64,000 nt of DNA. It comes from Fulvia fulva (Eukaryota; Ascomycota; Dothideomycetes; Mycosphaerellales; Mycosphaerellaceae). Both the position numbers and the translations under genes were made by a program. This document shows, in pieces, positions 21,479 through 32,184 of this stretch. The notes below the pieces were generated by a model that was not told the DNA's origin, did not search any database, and saw only the letters and a program-made list of their open reading frames with translations. The DNA is taken from assembly GCF_020509005.1 (NCBI RefSeq), contig NC_063013.1:2232001-2296000 (forward strand). Reading direction: 5' to 3'. How positions within the stretch are numbered: the first letter of the stretch is position 1; each line of letters begins with the position of its first letter.

Positions 21479-22054
21479 TCTCAATCTTGGTTTGTACAGC
21501 ACGACAGTACCACTAGCGTTTTTAATGGGTAATGCATAAGATCGGGAGCTTCGAGGCTCTGTTCTAAAACTCCGTTCCTTATCTCCATGACCTGCATGCA
21601 GATCTCTTGGCAGGCAACAATCTTTGTGCCCAGGTAGGAGGTAGCTCTTCCCTGCCGGAGACAACGACTTCATATGCTATCGCAACTGAACTGACAAATC
21701 CGATATGAAGTCACTCAAGTGGTGCAGACCACGCGGAGTCCATTTATCTAGTGCGCGGCCGCGTTACGATTGCACGAGAATGGCTCTTGCCTCAACGTGC
21801 CCCGCTGTTCATCATGCAGGTACAACAATGACATCAGAAAACACCTGACTGATTGGCCGCATTACCGCACCGTGACAAGTAATTCTTCACTGTGATGGAC
21901 TTTAGGTTAGGCGGCCTTAAGCAGGATGAGGTAGCACTTGCCGTTCTTGCTTTATAACTGCCATTGGCCTCTCGTGGAAGAAATTGTTGCATTGACTACC
22001 TCCTTCACCAAACACCATCCAACAGCTTTCCACCCAAGCAACTACACCTCCAAG
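21479..22054. other. 576-bp intergenic region
   Basis: Holds the 3' end of the DUF2985 transcript and the promoter of the NorB-like gene. A CA-rich leader precedes the ATG at 22055. No clear TATA box or repeat. Confidence 0.5.
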
Positions 22055-23439
22055 ATGGCCGACATGTTCGAAGCAGCGCCAGCTCCCAAGACGGAGCTTG
22101 GCCGCTACAGAGTCCTTAGCAGCACCGCTGGTGTTCGCGTGAGCCCGTTGCAACTCGGCGCCATGTCTATCGGAGAGGCATGGAGCTCCTTCATGGGCAG
22201 CATGAACAAGGAGAACTCTTTCAAGCTTCTTGACGCCTTCGAGGAGGCCGGAGGGAACTTCATCGTAAGTTTGACACCATAAAGTAAGACGGCGCAACGA
22301 TGGATTGACATCTCTCTTCAGGACACGGCGAACAACTACCAGAACGAGGAGTCCGAGGAGTGGTTGGGCGAGTGGATGGAGAAGAAGCAGAACCGTGACT
22401 ACATGGTCATCGCAACCAAGTTCACCACGAACTATGTGATGGGAAAGGTTGGCAAGGGAAAGAGTGTCAACCAATGTGGCAACCACAAGAAGTCACTTCA
22501 TGTCTCCCTGCGCGACTCGCTCAAGAAGCTTCGCACTGAGTACCTCGACATCCTCTACGTCCACTGGTGGGACTGGACCACCTCGATCGAAGAGATGATG
22601 GACTCGCTCGATGCCGTCGTCAAGAGTGGCAAGGTGCTCTACCTCGGCATCAGCGACACTCCAGCATACATCGTGAGTGCTGCCAACGCTTACGCAAAGG
22701 CACACGGCAAGACACAATTCTCCATCTACCAAGGTCGATGGAACATCATGATTCGGGATATGGAGCGCGAGGTCATTCCGATGGCTCGACACTGGGGCAT
22801 GGTAAGTCCTCTATCTCGCCAAATAATGTGACTTGCAGACTGACTGATCCCGTCGGACAGGCAATCGCTCCTTGGTAAGCTATCTAGAGTGAACCTATCG
22901 CACCGCGAGACACACTGAACGTGTATCGCGCGGTGGCGTGTCGGCTGCTCGCACCCCTCAGTCCTTGTAGAGAAACGCTAACATAGCACAGGGATGCTAT
23001 CGGCGGCGGAAAGTTCCAGACCAAGAAGCAGCTCGAGGAGCGCAAGAAGAACGGCGAAGGTCTCCGCAGCATGTTTGGCTCAGAGCAGACCGAGGAGCAG
23101 GTGAAGATCTCGGAAGCGCTGGAGAAAGTCGCCAACGAGCACGGCATCGAATCACCCACAGCAATCGCTCTCGCCTACGTCATGTCCAAGGCACCAAACG
23201 TCTTCCCTATCGTCGGTGGCAGGAAGGTTGAGCATCTGCAGGGCAACATCAAGAGCTTGGAGATCAAACTCTCACAGAAGCAGATCGATTATCTGGAGAG
23301 TATCATTCCTTTCGAGCCAGGTTTCCCGAACAACTTCATCGGCGAAGATCCTCACATAACGGGGCAGGCCTCAGGACTGCTTGCTGCTGTGGCGCCGATG
23401 GCTTGGGTGCAGTCCGGGAAGCCAATCGGACATGAGTAG
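22055..23439 (+). CDS. NorB/aryl-alcohol dehydrogenase-like aldo/keto reductase
   Basis: Exons are 22055-22264, 22322-22801, 22861-22874 and 22992-23439 (383 residues). The third exon has only 14 nt and completes a Trp codon across the next intron. The protein belongs to the AKR branch of norsolorinic acid reductase (NorB/AflF) and yeast AAD proteins: Leu-Gly-Ala-Met-Ser-Ile-Gly, Asp-Thr-Ala-Asn-Asn-Tyr (catalytic Tyr), Ala-Thr-Lys-Phe, Tyr-Val-His-Trp-Trp-Asp-Trp, Ile-Ala-Pro-Trp, and Pro-Ile-Val-Gly-Gly-Arg-Lys near the C-terminus. No polyketide synthase or other pathway gene lies nearby, so a general aryl-aldehyde or carbonyl reductase is likelier than aflatoxin-type chemistry. Confidence 0.93.
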
Positions 23440-23574
23440 AGAAGTTTCGATGGACAGCATCACTTACGACAGTGGAATGCCGATGCTCAGTAGATCAACA
23501 AGGACAGCCAAGCTTGAGATGAACTTGGTGCACATTGAGGCGTAGAACGAATTCTATATGATAAGCACAGCAGA

Positions 23575-25551
23575 CTACGACGGCACGCCCTCGTAATCCC
23601 AGCCATTGTCACCGCGACGATTTCGTCGTTTCGACTGTTGTCTATTGCCAGCGCCTTTGACCAGTATTGTCAAAATCGCAAGCACGAAAACTATGATGCC
23701 ACCAACCACTGGAACCACCACTTCTCGCGTGTCAGTGTCGTGCGGCTTGTCATAGGGACATGTGGAATTTTGTCCAATAACCCAGCAAGCTGAGATGTCA
23801 AGGTTATTGAAGTCGAGCCACAAAAGCGGACCGGGATCATCGTCATGGTCTGTCTGCCACTTGCGCCATTCAGACAGCAGATACGTACTCTCGAGTGAAG
23901 TCCGCGGCACGTCAAAGGTCGACTCATCATCGCACGCGCGATCGATGCGGTCGTAGGGTGCGTCTGCGTCGGATATGCGCCAGGAGTACGGCTCGTTGCC
24001 GCGTCGACACGCTCCGTAACGCGACTGACCACAGTCTGACGCTTGCCAGTATCCCGATGTGCTGTTCAAGGCCGCACAGCGGTAATCCCGAAGGTCGTCC
24101 GTAGAAGACGCATTGAGAGGTTGACCAGGTGCCCACGACCATACTGTACTTTGCACGAACTGTGCATATGGTCGAAAGTCCTCATTCGCAGTGGTGTTGT
24201 TCAGTGTGCCATTCAATATCGGGGAGATGCCGCAGTATGTGAGGTTCCTTGCCTGCGCCAAAATGCTATTGAGCGCGTCACTGGTTGGTGTGCTGGAGTT
24301 ACCAAGCGATGATATGGCCCATGATGAGTTGACGTTCGACAATGAAGATTCGTCTGGGTTGAAGAAGCAGCCACTAGTTATGTTGCCAGCACTGGAAGCT
24401 GCCACCTCCCGTTCCACCTCTAGGTTATCTCGAGCGAAGATGTACGATGCGTCGCCGGAGAAGTTGTAGTTCAACATTTGCGGGTCGACAGTTCCGAAGC
24501 CCACTAGAAGTCGCTTCGCCGAGAGCAGTTCCATGTAGCTCTCGCTGGGCCAGCCATTGGGAGTCGACCGCGTTCCATCATCCCTTTCAACGTCGAAGAA
24601 GGCAGCGTCGGGCTGTTGAGACTCGTCAAAGGTGAACCAACCTCTGCTGCGATTGAGATTTGACCTTTGACTACTGAGGTCGTCTGGAGTGTAGAGATAC
24701 GCCGAAGCATTACGAGCCAACACCGAGCTTAAGAGAGACAAGTCTTGTGGCAGATCATCTTCACTGGGTTCTTGAGCAGGGCCTTCCGGATCTGACGCCG
24801 ATGCAGCTGCATGCAGATTGAGCGTCAAAGCTACGGTAGTCGCATTCAGATCGGTTTCTGTAGCGATAAGATGTGCTGACAAGACCCGAATCAGGAGCGC
24901 CAGGTCTGTTTCCAAAGTGCAGGCGTATGATCCGATTTGAAAAAGCGTATCGTCGCTCTCGTCTGTAGGTGCAGCAACAGGCGCCTGGATCCCAGTCGCT
25001 GCAGACGTCGGACCTGCTGTGATGGTGGACGTGGTCGATAAGCTGGCTGTAGACTGAGACGTGCCGCTCGAACTTGGCACTGACGATACAGCAGTACTAT
25101 CCTGTCTCACAAGATGGCGATTGCTCACGCTCAGCAGCTCTGTACCTAGCTGGGTTGCGGTCTGCAACGGTGTTACTGCGACACTAGCCGAAGTGGTGAG
25201 CTGTACACCTGGACCGCCAAGCTCGACCGGACAGAGACTCCATAGACTTCTGCTGCTGTCCCAGAACACGTCGACTTCTACTCTGCGGAAGCCCATGGCC
25301 AGCAGATTCGAGAAGCATTGTGCCGCGGCGACATGGTCGTACCTTCCTTTCCCGAAGCAAGCGGCAGACAGGACAACGCCTGGATGTGTGACATAATTCA
25401 CCGGGATGCGCAACGACAGATCTCGCTGAGACTAGACGATGGAGTCAGTTGACGAGGGACATGCCGAGTCATCAGGAGTGCTTCAGACCAGGAAAGATAC
25501 ATATCGATCGGATTGCTGTGCGATGCTGCCAGGTGCCGGATCGTAAGACAT
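23575..25551 (-). CDS. MTC6: maintenance of telomere capping protein 6
   Basis: Exon 1 is 25551-25501 and exon 2 is 25431-23575 (635 residues). The 69-nt intron has a CTGAC branch point. I added exon 1 because the frame before the first Met of exon 2 already reads Ser-Gln-Arg-Asp-Leu-Ser-Leu-Arg-Ile-Pro, the conserved Mtc6 start. The ectodomain has Phe-Arg-Arg-Val-Glu-Val-Asp-Val-Phe-Trp-Asp and Trp-Ser-Leu-Cys-Pro-Val near the N-terminus, many Asn-x-Ser/Thr sites, and a Cys-rich lectin-like part. One membrane helix lies near residue 585, followed by a basic tail. Yeast MTC6 was found through genetic interaction with telomere capping; its topology suggests a role at the ER or cell surface. 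Confidence 0.9.
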
Positions 25552-27099
25552 GTAACGGCGGGCAAACGTGCAGTGATGTGCTACATGTATCGTGGAGTCC
25601 TGATGTTCATGATGCAAGGGCAAGGGCAAGGGCGAGATGGAAGAGGTCAATGCAGGTTGTGTAAGCAGATGGTATTGATAACTTCAACCACGACTGCGAA
25701 GAGTCGTCAAGAGCGCGGCGCCTGCCGGGACGGCACGACGGGTCACGGGAGTACCTAGGTATGGACTTAGAACAGAGCTGCGTTTCATTGAGCACGCCGG
25801 GATGGAAGATACGACGGGCATTGTGAACAGCCTGGAGGCCGCAAATCGCAAGTGGACTCTTCCTTCCACACAGACATTCTCCGCCAATGCGCATTGCAGC
25901 CCTTCCTTGCTATACCACCCATCTATTCCGGTCGACCACGCCTTTTGCAGAGCCCGCGACTCTGGAGTGGCGGGCGCATGGCCGCCATTCCCAGCTGAAA
26001 CTCTGTGAGCTGCAAAATGGTCCACTTCCTGCCTCTCGTCACACACTACTGTGCTATTGCCCCGCCAGCTAGAAGCCATTGCATTGATGCTATTTCCACT
26101 GGTCGGCGTGTCAGTGTTGCTGCTGCTGACATGAAGCCAGTGCAAGCGAACAGTCGATATACGCCCCCACATCGACCATCGAAAAGCCTTGGGCGTGTGA
26201 TCATCACATGATGAGAGTCTAACAGATCTGGCGGCTTCGCCAGACGTCGTCACTGGTCGTCTGTTTTCTCCCGTTCGGCCTTCGCCGGTAGCCGTTCTGG
26301 GACGTTGGACGCCACAGCGATCCTGATCTATCGTTCCCATCACGTCAGCCGCACATCTGCGCCCGCCAGATCTGGCTGTGCAATTTCCCCGACTCTGGAA
26401 AAGGGGCACAGCAGAGCGGATTCGGCAGAAACGCTAACCCCTCAACGGCGGTGCTGGATGAACCAGACATCTCTCCTGAGCTACCGGCGTCGAACGTTTG
26501 AAGGCAGTGGACCAAGAAACGGCACGGCTTGTTAGAAGCACTGTGCAGCACGAGCGCACAACGTCGTTGCAGAACGTGAAGCTGCTAAAATGTCTTAAAC
26601 CACAACTTTAAGGTTAGTCACAGAGAAACGCCGTCTGCTAATAGCAACGAACCAACGAGCAATTTCCGCCATGACTCTGGGTGACAGCCGTTGCTGGCAG
26701 AACAGCGCAGACAGAACCCCGAGGCCTCGGATTGCACTCGGGTGGGTGTGTGTCTGTGTGTTGTGGTGGGGAGTGTATGAGGTTGGCAAGCATGTCCTGC
26801 TGAAGAGACTGTGATAGTAACAGAGTTTGCAGGCACTCTCGACCGCACTTCGTGCTCGTGGCAATGGAGTGATCTGGTCAAGATCTGTTCTTTCAGTAGG
26901 CTGTCACAATTATGGTCTCTGGACATGCAACATGCTAGGTGCTGTCTGGCCCAAGCTGTATCCTTCGTTCATCCCAACCGCGCTCGAACGCTCATCACAA
27001 AATCATACAAGCAGTATGGGGTATAATCCTCCAACGCCTCCCTAGAGAATTGTTGTAATTACAATCAAGTATAGACATGAAGAAGCAAGAAGTAGTCGT
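25552..27099. other. 1.5-kb intergenic region
   Basis: Holds the MTC6 promoter and the 3' flank of flbD. A short GGGCAA repeat lies near 25616-25633. A 241-codon minus frame (25684-26409) lacks recognisable features, so I do not call it a gene. Confidence 0.5.
25582..25589. promoter_or_regulatory. TACATGTA palindrome
   Basis: 31 bp upstream of the MTC6 start codon, in the context TGCTACATGTATC. The copy before the SulP gene has the same 13 bases. Confidence 0.45.
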
Positions 27100-28305
27100 T
27101 TAGTGGGTCAAGTTCGAAAGGCTCATCTTGTCCTTTGGTGAATCATCAGGTGATGGCGCCGAGGGAATTGGCGTCGCCATGCGGGAATCGATGGTGATCG
27201 ATGGCTTCTCGTGGGAGAATTGGTTGATGCCCGGCAGCTCCATCTTCGCAGGTGTTGAGGGAATCTGGGGCATTGGGTATGCTGAGTGGTGGCGCTGGAC
27301 TTGTTGAGGCTGCTGCATATGGTACTGTTGTTGCATCTGGTGCTGTTGGTGCAATGGAGATGGCTGTCGTGGCTGTGACGGCAGGTATGCTGTCGGTGTT
27401 GGTAGGGACTGTGGCTGCGGCATGAAAGGCTCCTGGAGCATTGGCGTCTGTTTGCGCATCTCTTCGTAGCCGTGCATCGGCATTTGCATTGTAGTGAAGT
27501 CGGTGTCCTGGGCGAAGGCTCCTGGAACGCCCAATCGCAGCATGGGTGCCGATGACCGGCGTCGCTCATCACGGGCTCCTGCAAGAGGGGGCAACTCGAT
27601 TGGAGAAGGTCCATGGTGTGGCGATCGGGCTGACATGGAGGAACCACAATCCGACATGAGGGACGGTGCTCCATCAGCAGACATCTGCGAGAATGCCGAT
27701 GGCGAAGGCAATGGCGCCTCCATCATACGGCCGAAAGCAGCTACGTTGTGTGGCATCTGGATGTGTTGTGGGTGTCCGTGGCCCGGGTACATTGGGTGTG
27801 CAAAGTAATGCTGAGGTTGCATGAAGGACTGATGCTGAATTGACGGTGGTAGCTGTTGCTGGTGCTGGTTCTGGTGCTGGTGCTGCTGATGCATGGGTGG
27901 CGGCAGGTTTTGGATCTGGTGATGATGGCCCTGGACGTGGTGCTGGCGAACCTCGAACTCCGCGCGACGTGCTTGCTGGTTGCGTCTGCGTCGGTTCATG
28001 CCTCCATTCCACCAATTCTTCACGGCATTGTCGCTGCGGCCGCGGAGCCTGCGAGCGATCTCTGCCCACCGCTTGCCCATCTCGGCGACCATCTGCTCGA
28101 TCATGATGCCTTCCTCCGGAGTAATGGGGTCATGGTTGAGGTTGGGCTTGAGGTTCTGGTGGAAGCGCTCTCGGCATTGTTTCGGCGAGCGCGTCTGGAT
28201 GGATGTTGATATGCGGACCCAGTTGTGTGCTCCGTGGACTGAAACCAGGTGGATGAGGAGCTGGTCCTCTTGCTGCGACCACGGGCCACGCTTGTGCTGT
28301 GGCAT
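27100..28305 (-). CDS. flbD: FlbD-type R2R3 Myb transcription factor
   Basis: Single exon, 401 residues. Two Myb repeats occupy about residues 4-105: Gly-Pro-Trp-Ser-x-x-Glu-Asp-x-Leu-Leu and Trp-x-Arg-Ile-Ser, then Ile-Thr-Pro-Glu-Glu and Trp-Ala-Glu-Ile-Ala-Arg-Arg-Leu, with Asp-Asn-Ala-Val-Lys-Asn-Trp-Trp-Asn as the recognition helix. The rest is Gln/Pro/His/Met-rich, a typical activation or disordered region. In Aspergillus, FlbD acts with FlbB to turn on brlA and asexual sporulation and also affects sexual development. This copy is somewhat longer than A. nidulans FlbD through its Gln-rich tail. A 3.9-kb gene-free upstream region suggests complex control. Confidence 0.9.
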   Translation of the reverse strand: MPQHKRGPWSQQEDQLLIHLVSVHGAHNWVRISTSIQTRSPKQCRERFHQNLKPNLNHDPITPEEGIMIEQMVAEMGKRWAEIARRLRGRSDNAVKNWWNGGMNRRRRNQQARRAEFEVRQHHVQGHHHQIQNLPPPMHQQHQHQNQHQQQLPPSIQHQSFMQPQHYFAHPMYPGHGHPQHIQMPHNVAAFGRMMEAPLPSPSAFSQMSADGAPSLMSDCGSSMSARSPHHGPSPIELPPLAGARDERRRSSAPMLRLGVPGAFAQDTDFTTMQMPMHGYEEMRKQTPMLQEPFMPQPQSLPTPTAYLPSQPRQPSPLHQQHQMQQQYHMQQPQQVQRHHSAYPMPQIPSTPAKMELPGINQFSHEKPSITIDSRMATPIPSAPSPDDSPKDKMSLSNLTH

Positions 28306-31300
28306 GTTGGCGATATATGCTGCTGGCGTCTAAGTCTGAAGGATAGTGAAGCTGTGGGCCCCATGGGTCAGCGTTGTTTCAGCGACACGCGTGCTGTTTG
28401 ATCGATCTGCTGGTGGTGATGCAGCGCACTGCGCAGCGTCGACGTTGGACTGACCTGTAGGGCAGCGCTGCAGTGACAGCCGTTGCGAGCGAGTGAGACG
28501 GTCTTGCAGCAGGTGGTGCTTGAGACGTTGCTGGTGCGAGGTAAGGGCCGAGAGAGGCAATATGTATATAACTGCCGCAGCTCTGGCGGGTCAGTGTCGT
28601 CGGCAGAATTGGGAGTAGTCGAATAGCAAGGTAATTAGAATTAGCTTTACATTGACTTTCGGGGAAACGAAAGCCAAAAGTCAACGAGCGTCACGGCGGC
28701 CAAGTGAAAGTGTAAACCGGTGGTGGTGCAGTTGAGAGAGGGGCCTCGCGTATTCTATACTTGAGGCGGCGCTACACGTTTGTGAGAGCGCCAGCGCTGT
28801 TGCAGCCAAAAGGGTGACTGTTGTTGGCGACGGTGTAGCAGATGCTGGCTGAGATTCAGATTGTCAACAGCAGAACGGCGGGCATAGTGACATCTATCTA
28901 TCTACCACCGGTAGCAGCACACAAATGTCCCGAGCGACCGTCTGGTGACGTCGAGGGCCCGGGCCCCAAGAGCCAGGAGCCAGGTCCCAGTGTGCCAGTC
29001 TGCTGGACGTCGATTCGTACAGGGGGGCACTTGTGGGTCGCGCTGCTCCTTCGAACAGGGTCTTTCCATGCGGCTGCATGCTCGACACTGCTTGCAGGGC
29101 ACTGCTTCGACCGACTGTGCTGAGAGCATCGCTTGCTAGGGTTCTCTTGGAGCTGCATCCACTGCGTGACGAGGCCAACAGGAATTTCTCCAATAGATCG
29201 CTGTCGCCAAGTCTCGTATGTCGATGATCGGCAGACAAAGATTGTTGTCGACATCGCATTGTTATTGTGCACAGCAAATCCATCAAGACGTTCAAGACTT
29301 CCAACGGAATCTTGCATCACTACCAGAGAGCGTGCCATGTCACACGCAGCTGCCATCCATGATCCACGCACAAAGAAGCCTTCCACAAATGGGCCTTGGG
29401 ACTGCAGCCCATAACAAACCAGCTGGCGGTATAGCTCGGAGCCACACGACTCAACCGAAGGTCGACGTCCGGCGAACCCTGGGCCTCGTTCGAAGGCCTC
29501 GTTCAAATGTTTCACTCCCACAGGAGAGACGATGATCGCATTATGAAGGAGCATGGCTGCGGGATCTCGCCATGAACCTGCGGACCCCAAGTACATTTTT
29601 AGTGCCGTTTATGTACAGACGTTTGCTGCTTGATCTGTTTATTAGCCGTGTGGGTTCTCTCTCATTTCGGCTTCTGTTGATATACGAGCCATGAAGCTCG
29701 AAAACACATCTTGACAGCAGAAAGCCGCAGAATCTCCTCGGACCTGGAGAAATGGCATGGTATGCTCGATCTTTTGATCGAATAACGCAGTACCAGGTCT
29801 GCCTTCCGTGCCGTTTCCATGCTAATATGCTGCAATCTTTGAACCACGCCCACGAACGGAGTACTCACGCGTCTTGTTGTGACAACATGAGCGCTTGTGC
29901 TGTACGACCATCGACGTGCGAAAGGTCGAGAGTCGCACTTTGCGTGGGAACAATCGTATGACTCGCCCTGTCCAGCGGACTCCAGCAGAATGTCATGGTA
30001 ACGACAGCAGGCCTCTGTGTGTGAAAAAGTGAAAAGCTCTCCATGATCGGACTCTGTGGATGTGGAGAAGGAATGCTTGTAACTTTATTTCAAATTCTGG
30101 TAAGAGCGGCGGCATCTAACCCAGACGGGCTGCCACATTGGTCTCTGTTCAGCCTAGCGACAGTCAGGGGCTTGTTCCCTGTCTACGACTGGTTGACGAC
30201 TGCTGACTGTCTGTCCCGAGAGCAATGCTCGGTCCATGTAGGCGTTGGAGGCTCCCGAGTGGCAGCAACAGTAAGGTCTGGGCCATGCCATACAAGCGAT
30301 CGCCGTGATGAATATCAACCGCTGAGCGTCGCGCCTTCGAGCGGCAGTCTTGCAAGTTGCAGCAGCAACACGCGGATGCCGGACCTCTGCATGCTGGGTG
30401 AGACATTGCCGAAGCATACTCCTGAAGAGTAAGTATGTCAACAACAACACTGCGTCCTCAGCCTGGCCGAGGCAGTGAAACGCCAGGCGACGTCAATTGC
30501 CTTCTCGCCTTGGCCAGGCTCGGGGTTCGACCGGTCGCAATCATGGACATCAGAGTGAAGTGTGGACGATGGGCGCACATCGACAGGCGGCAGATCGCCT
30601 GCAGGCGCAGCGTTGAAGCAGGTCCATCACTGCAGTCTGCAGACTGCAGGCCCTTGTCGCGCGCTATGCCATCCTGGGCCGAAACAAGCGAAAACCGTGC
30701 ATCTGGTCGAGATGCACATGCACGATCTGGGGTCCGGAAAACGCAAAGCACCCACAGTGCCACATCTCCGGGCATCAGGAAATGATCGTAACCTTGCAGC
30801 CTCGGATTCAACTTGCTACACGGTAGGTAATGCGATCTTGTGCACGGCACCCAGCATGGGCATCTGGGCTGTTACAGTCGAGGAGTACAGAAAGTGCAAC
30901 GCCTCATGATGCCTGTCGTCTGTGAGAGAAGCACATCCCAACGCTCGTACAGGAGAAGCGCGCGCGGCACGGACCTTGTCAGAGACCGGCTAGCGGCGAC
31001 GCTAATCACTTGCGCCATATGCGTTTCTGGTAAAGATGCCTCTCTGACCCTGGTGAACTTTCGCCTGTGGACGACTTTGACAGCACCACTCCCTTGGCGT
31101 CGCCGCATTGCACATGGCGTAGGCAAAGTCGACGGCTCGCTTGCAGTACTGCAGCAGGTGGCTGCTGTGTCACACGACGAGAGCTGAGCACGAAACCTAC
31201 GTCTTGGGGGACCAACGATCGTGCAGAGCGGGCTGTCAGGCCCGATCCATGGTGGCAGCACAAAACAGTCGAAATAGACGTGATGGGAGAACGACACGAA

Positions 31301-32184
31301 ACACAGCACGCTATACGGACTACAGGCATCAAAAGAAGCTCTCACGTCACGTAGCGACGACAATAGAAGATGTACAGGCCCTCACGTTTCATCACCTTGC
31401 TCTGTACAGGCAACCCGACTTCGTAAAACCTCGGCTTCGTCCTGGACAAAATTCCGTCATAGCAAAAGGCTAAGAGCAATTAGGAAAACACGTTAATATA
31501 CCGCTTCGCACAGCATCGCAGTCGTACAACTCCCTGCCAGGCGGCTGCAGCGATATTGTGTGCATTCGATCTACTCAGATCCCTGGCTCGAGGAATAGAC
31601 ACCCTCGTCAAGTAGGAAACAATTTGGAATGTGACCCCAGTTCGACGGATACCTCTCACATCTTGCTGCGGCTACGTGCAGCACACCCTGTGCCTGCAGC
31701 GACGTTTGCCCCCCTGGTCGACCTGTCGGCTCGCAGCCAGCCCGCAGTTGCAGTAGTGTAGCAGCTTGGCTATCGCGTAGTCTGCATAGTCCAAATTGCC
31801 ATCATCTGGAGAATGGCGTAGCGGGATGCGCGTGCAAGCATCATGGGCATCTGAGAGTGCCGGCAAGGGTATGTGAGCCAGACTGGATGCAAGCTCTGGA
31901 ACATCGTCATAGCATTAGATAGGATGCGAAGCATGGATGCTTTGCAAATACCAATGTCGAGAGTGTAAACGTCGAGCACGAAAAGGAAACAATCTATTTC
32001 TTCGGGCCTCTTTAACCATGATAACCCGGAGCTGCTCAAAGGACGATGCTCTGCGGACGATCTGTCCACATATGGGTATTGAAGCGTACGCTGTGTGCGT
32101 TGCCGACCAAGTCCAACCGCAAGCGACGACCGAATAGCACCGAACGCCTAGAGTGTGTCAATTCCCAACGCCTCCAACCATGCC
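28306..32184. other. 3.9-kb gene-free region upstream of flbD
   Basis: No frame here has a recognisable domain or convincing exon chain. It begins with the flbD promoter/leader and ends just past the O-GlcNAc transferase stop. It includes a GGGCCCGGGCCC palindrome (28957-28968) and a 20-bp perfect palindrome made of Pst-type CTGCAG units (30630-30649). A long 5' leader, distal regulatory DNA or a non-coding RNA are all possible. Confidence 0.55.
30630..30649. repeat. 20-bp perfect palindrome
   Basis: The sequence reads identically on both strands and contains three CTGCAG-type cores. It could be a dimer-binding site or a cruciform. No terminator-like T run follows. Confidence 0.6.

Noticed and set aside
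22055..23439. Part of an aflatoxin/dothistromin-type gene cluster
   Set aside because: NorB-like sequence only; neighbours are DUF2985 and MTC6, and no polyketide synthase, P450 or regulator is near.
25684..26409. 241-codon minus frame between MTC6 and flbD
   Set aside because: No domain, no signal, skewed composition, and no intron or promoter evidence.
28898..29596. 232-codon minus frame in the flbD upstream gap
   Set aside because: No recognisable features; the composition looks like shuffled intergenic sequence.
30510..30545. tRNA-like B-box (GGTTCGAccgg)
   Set aside because: The motif departs from GGTTCGANTCC and no cloverleaf with an A-box can be drawn.
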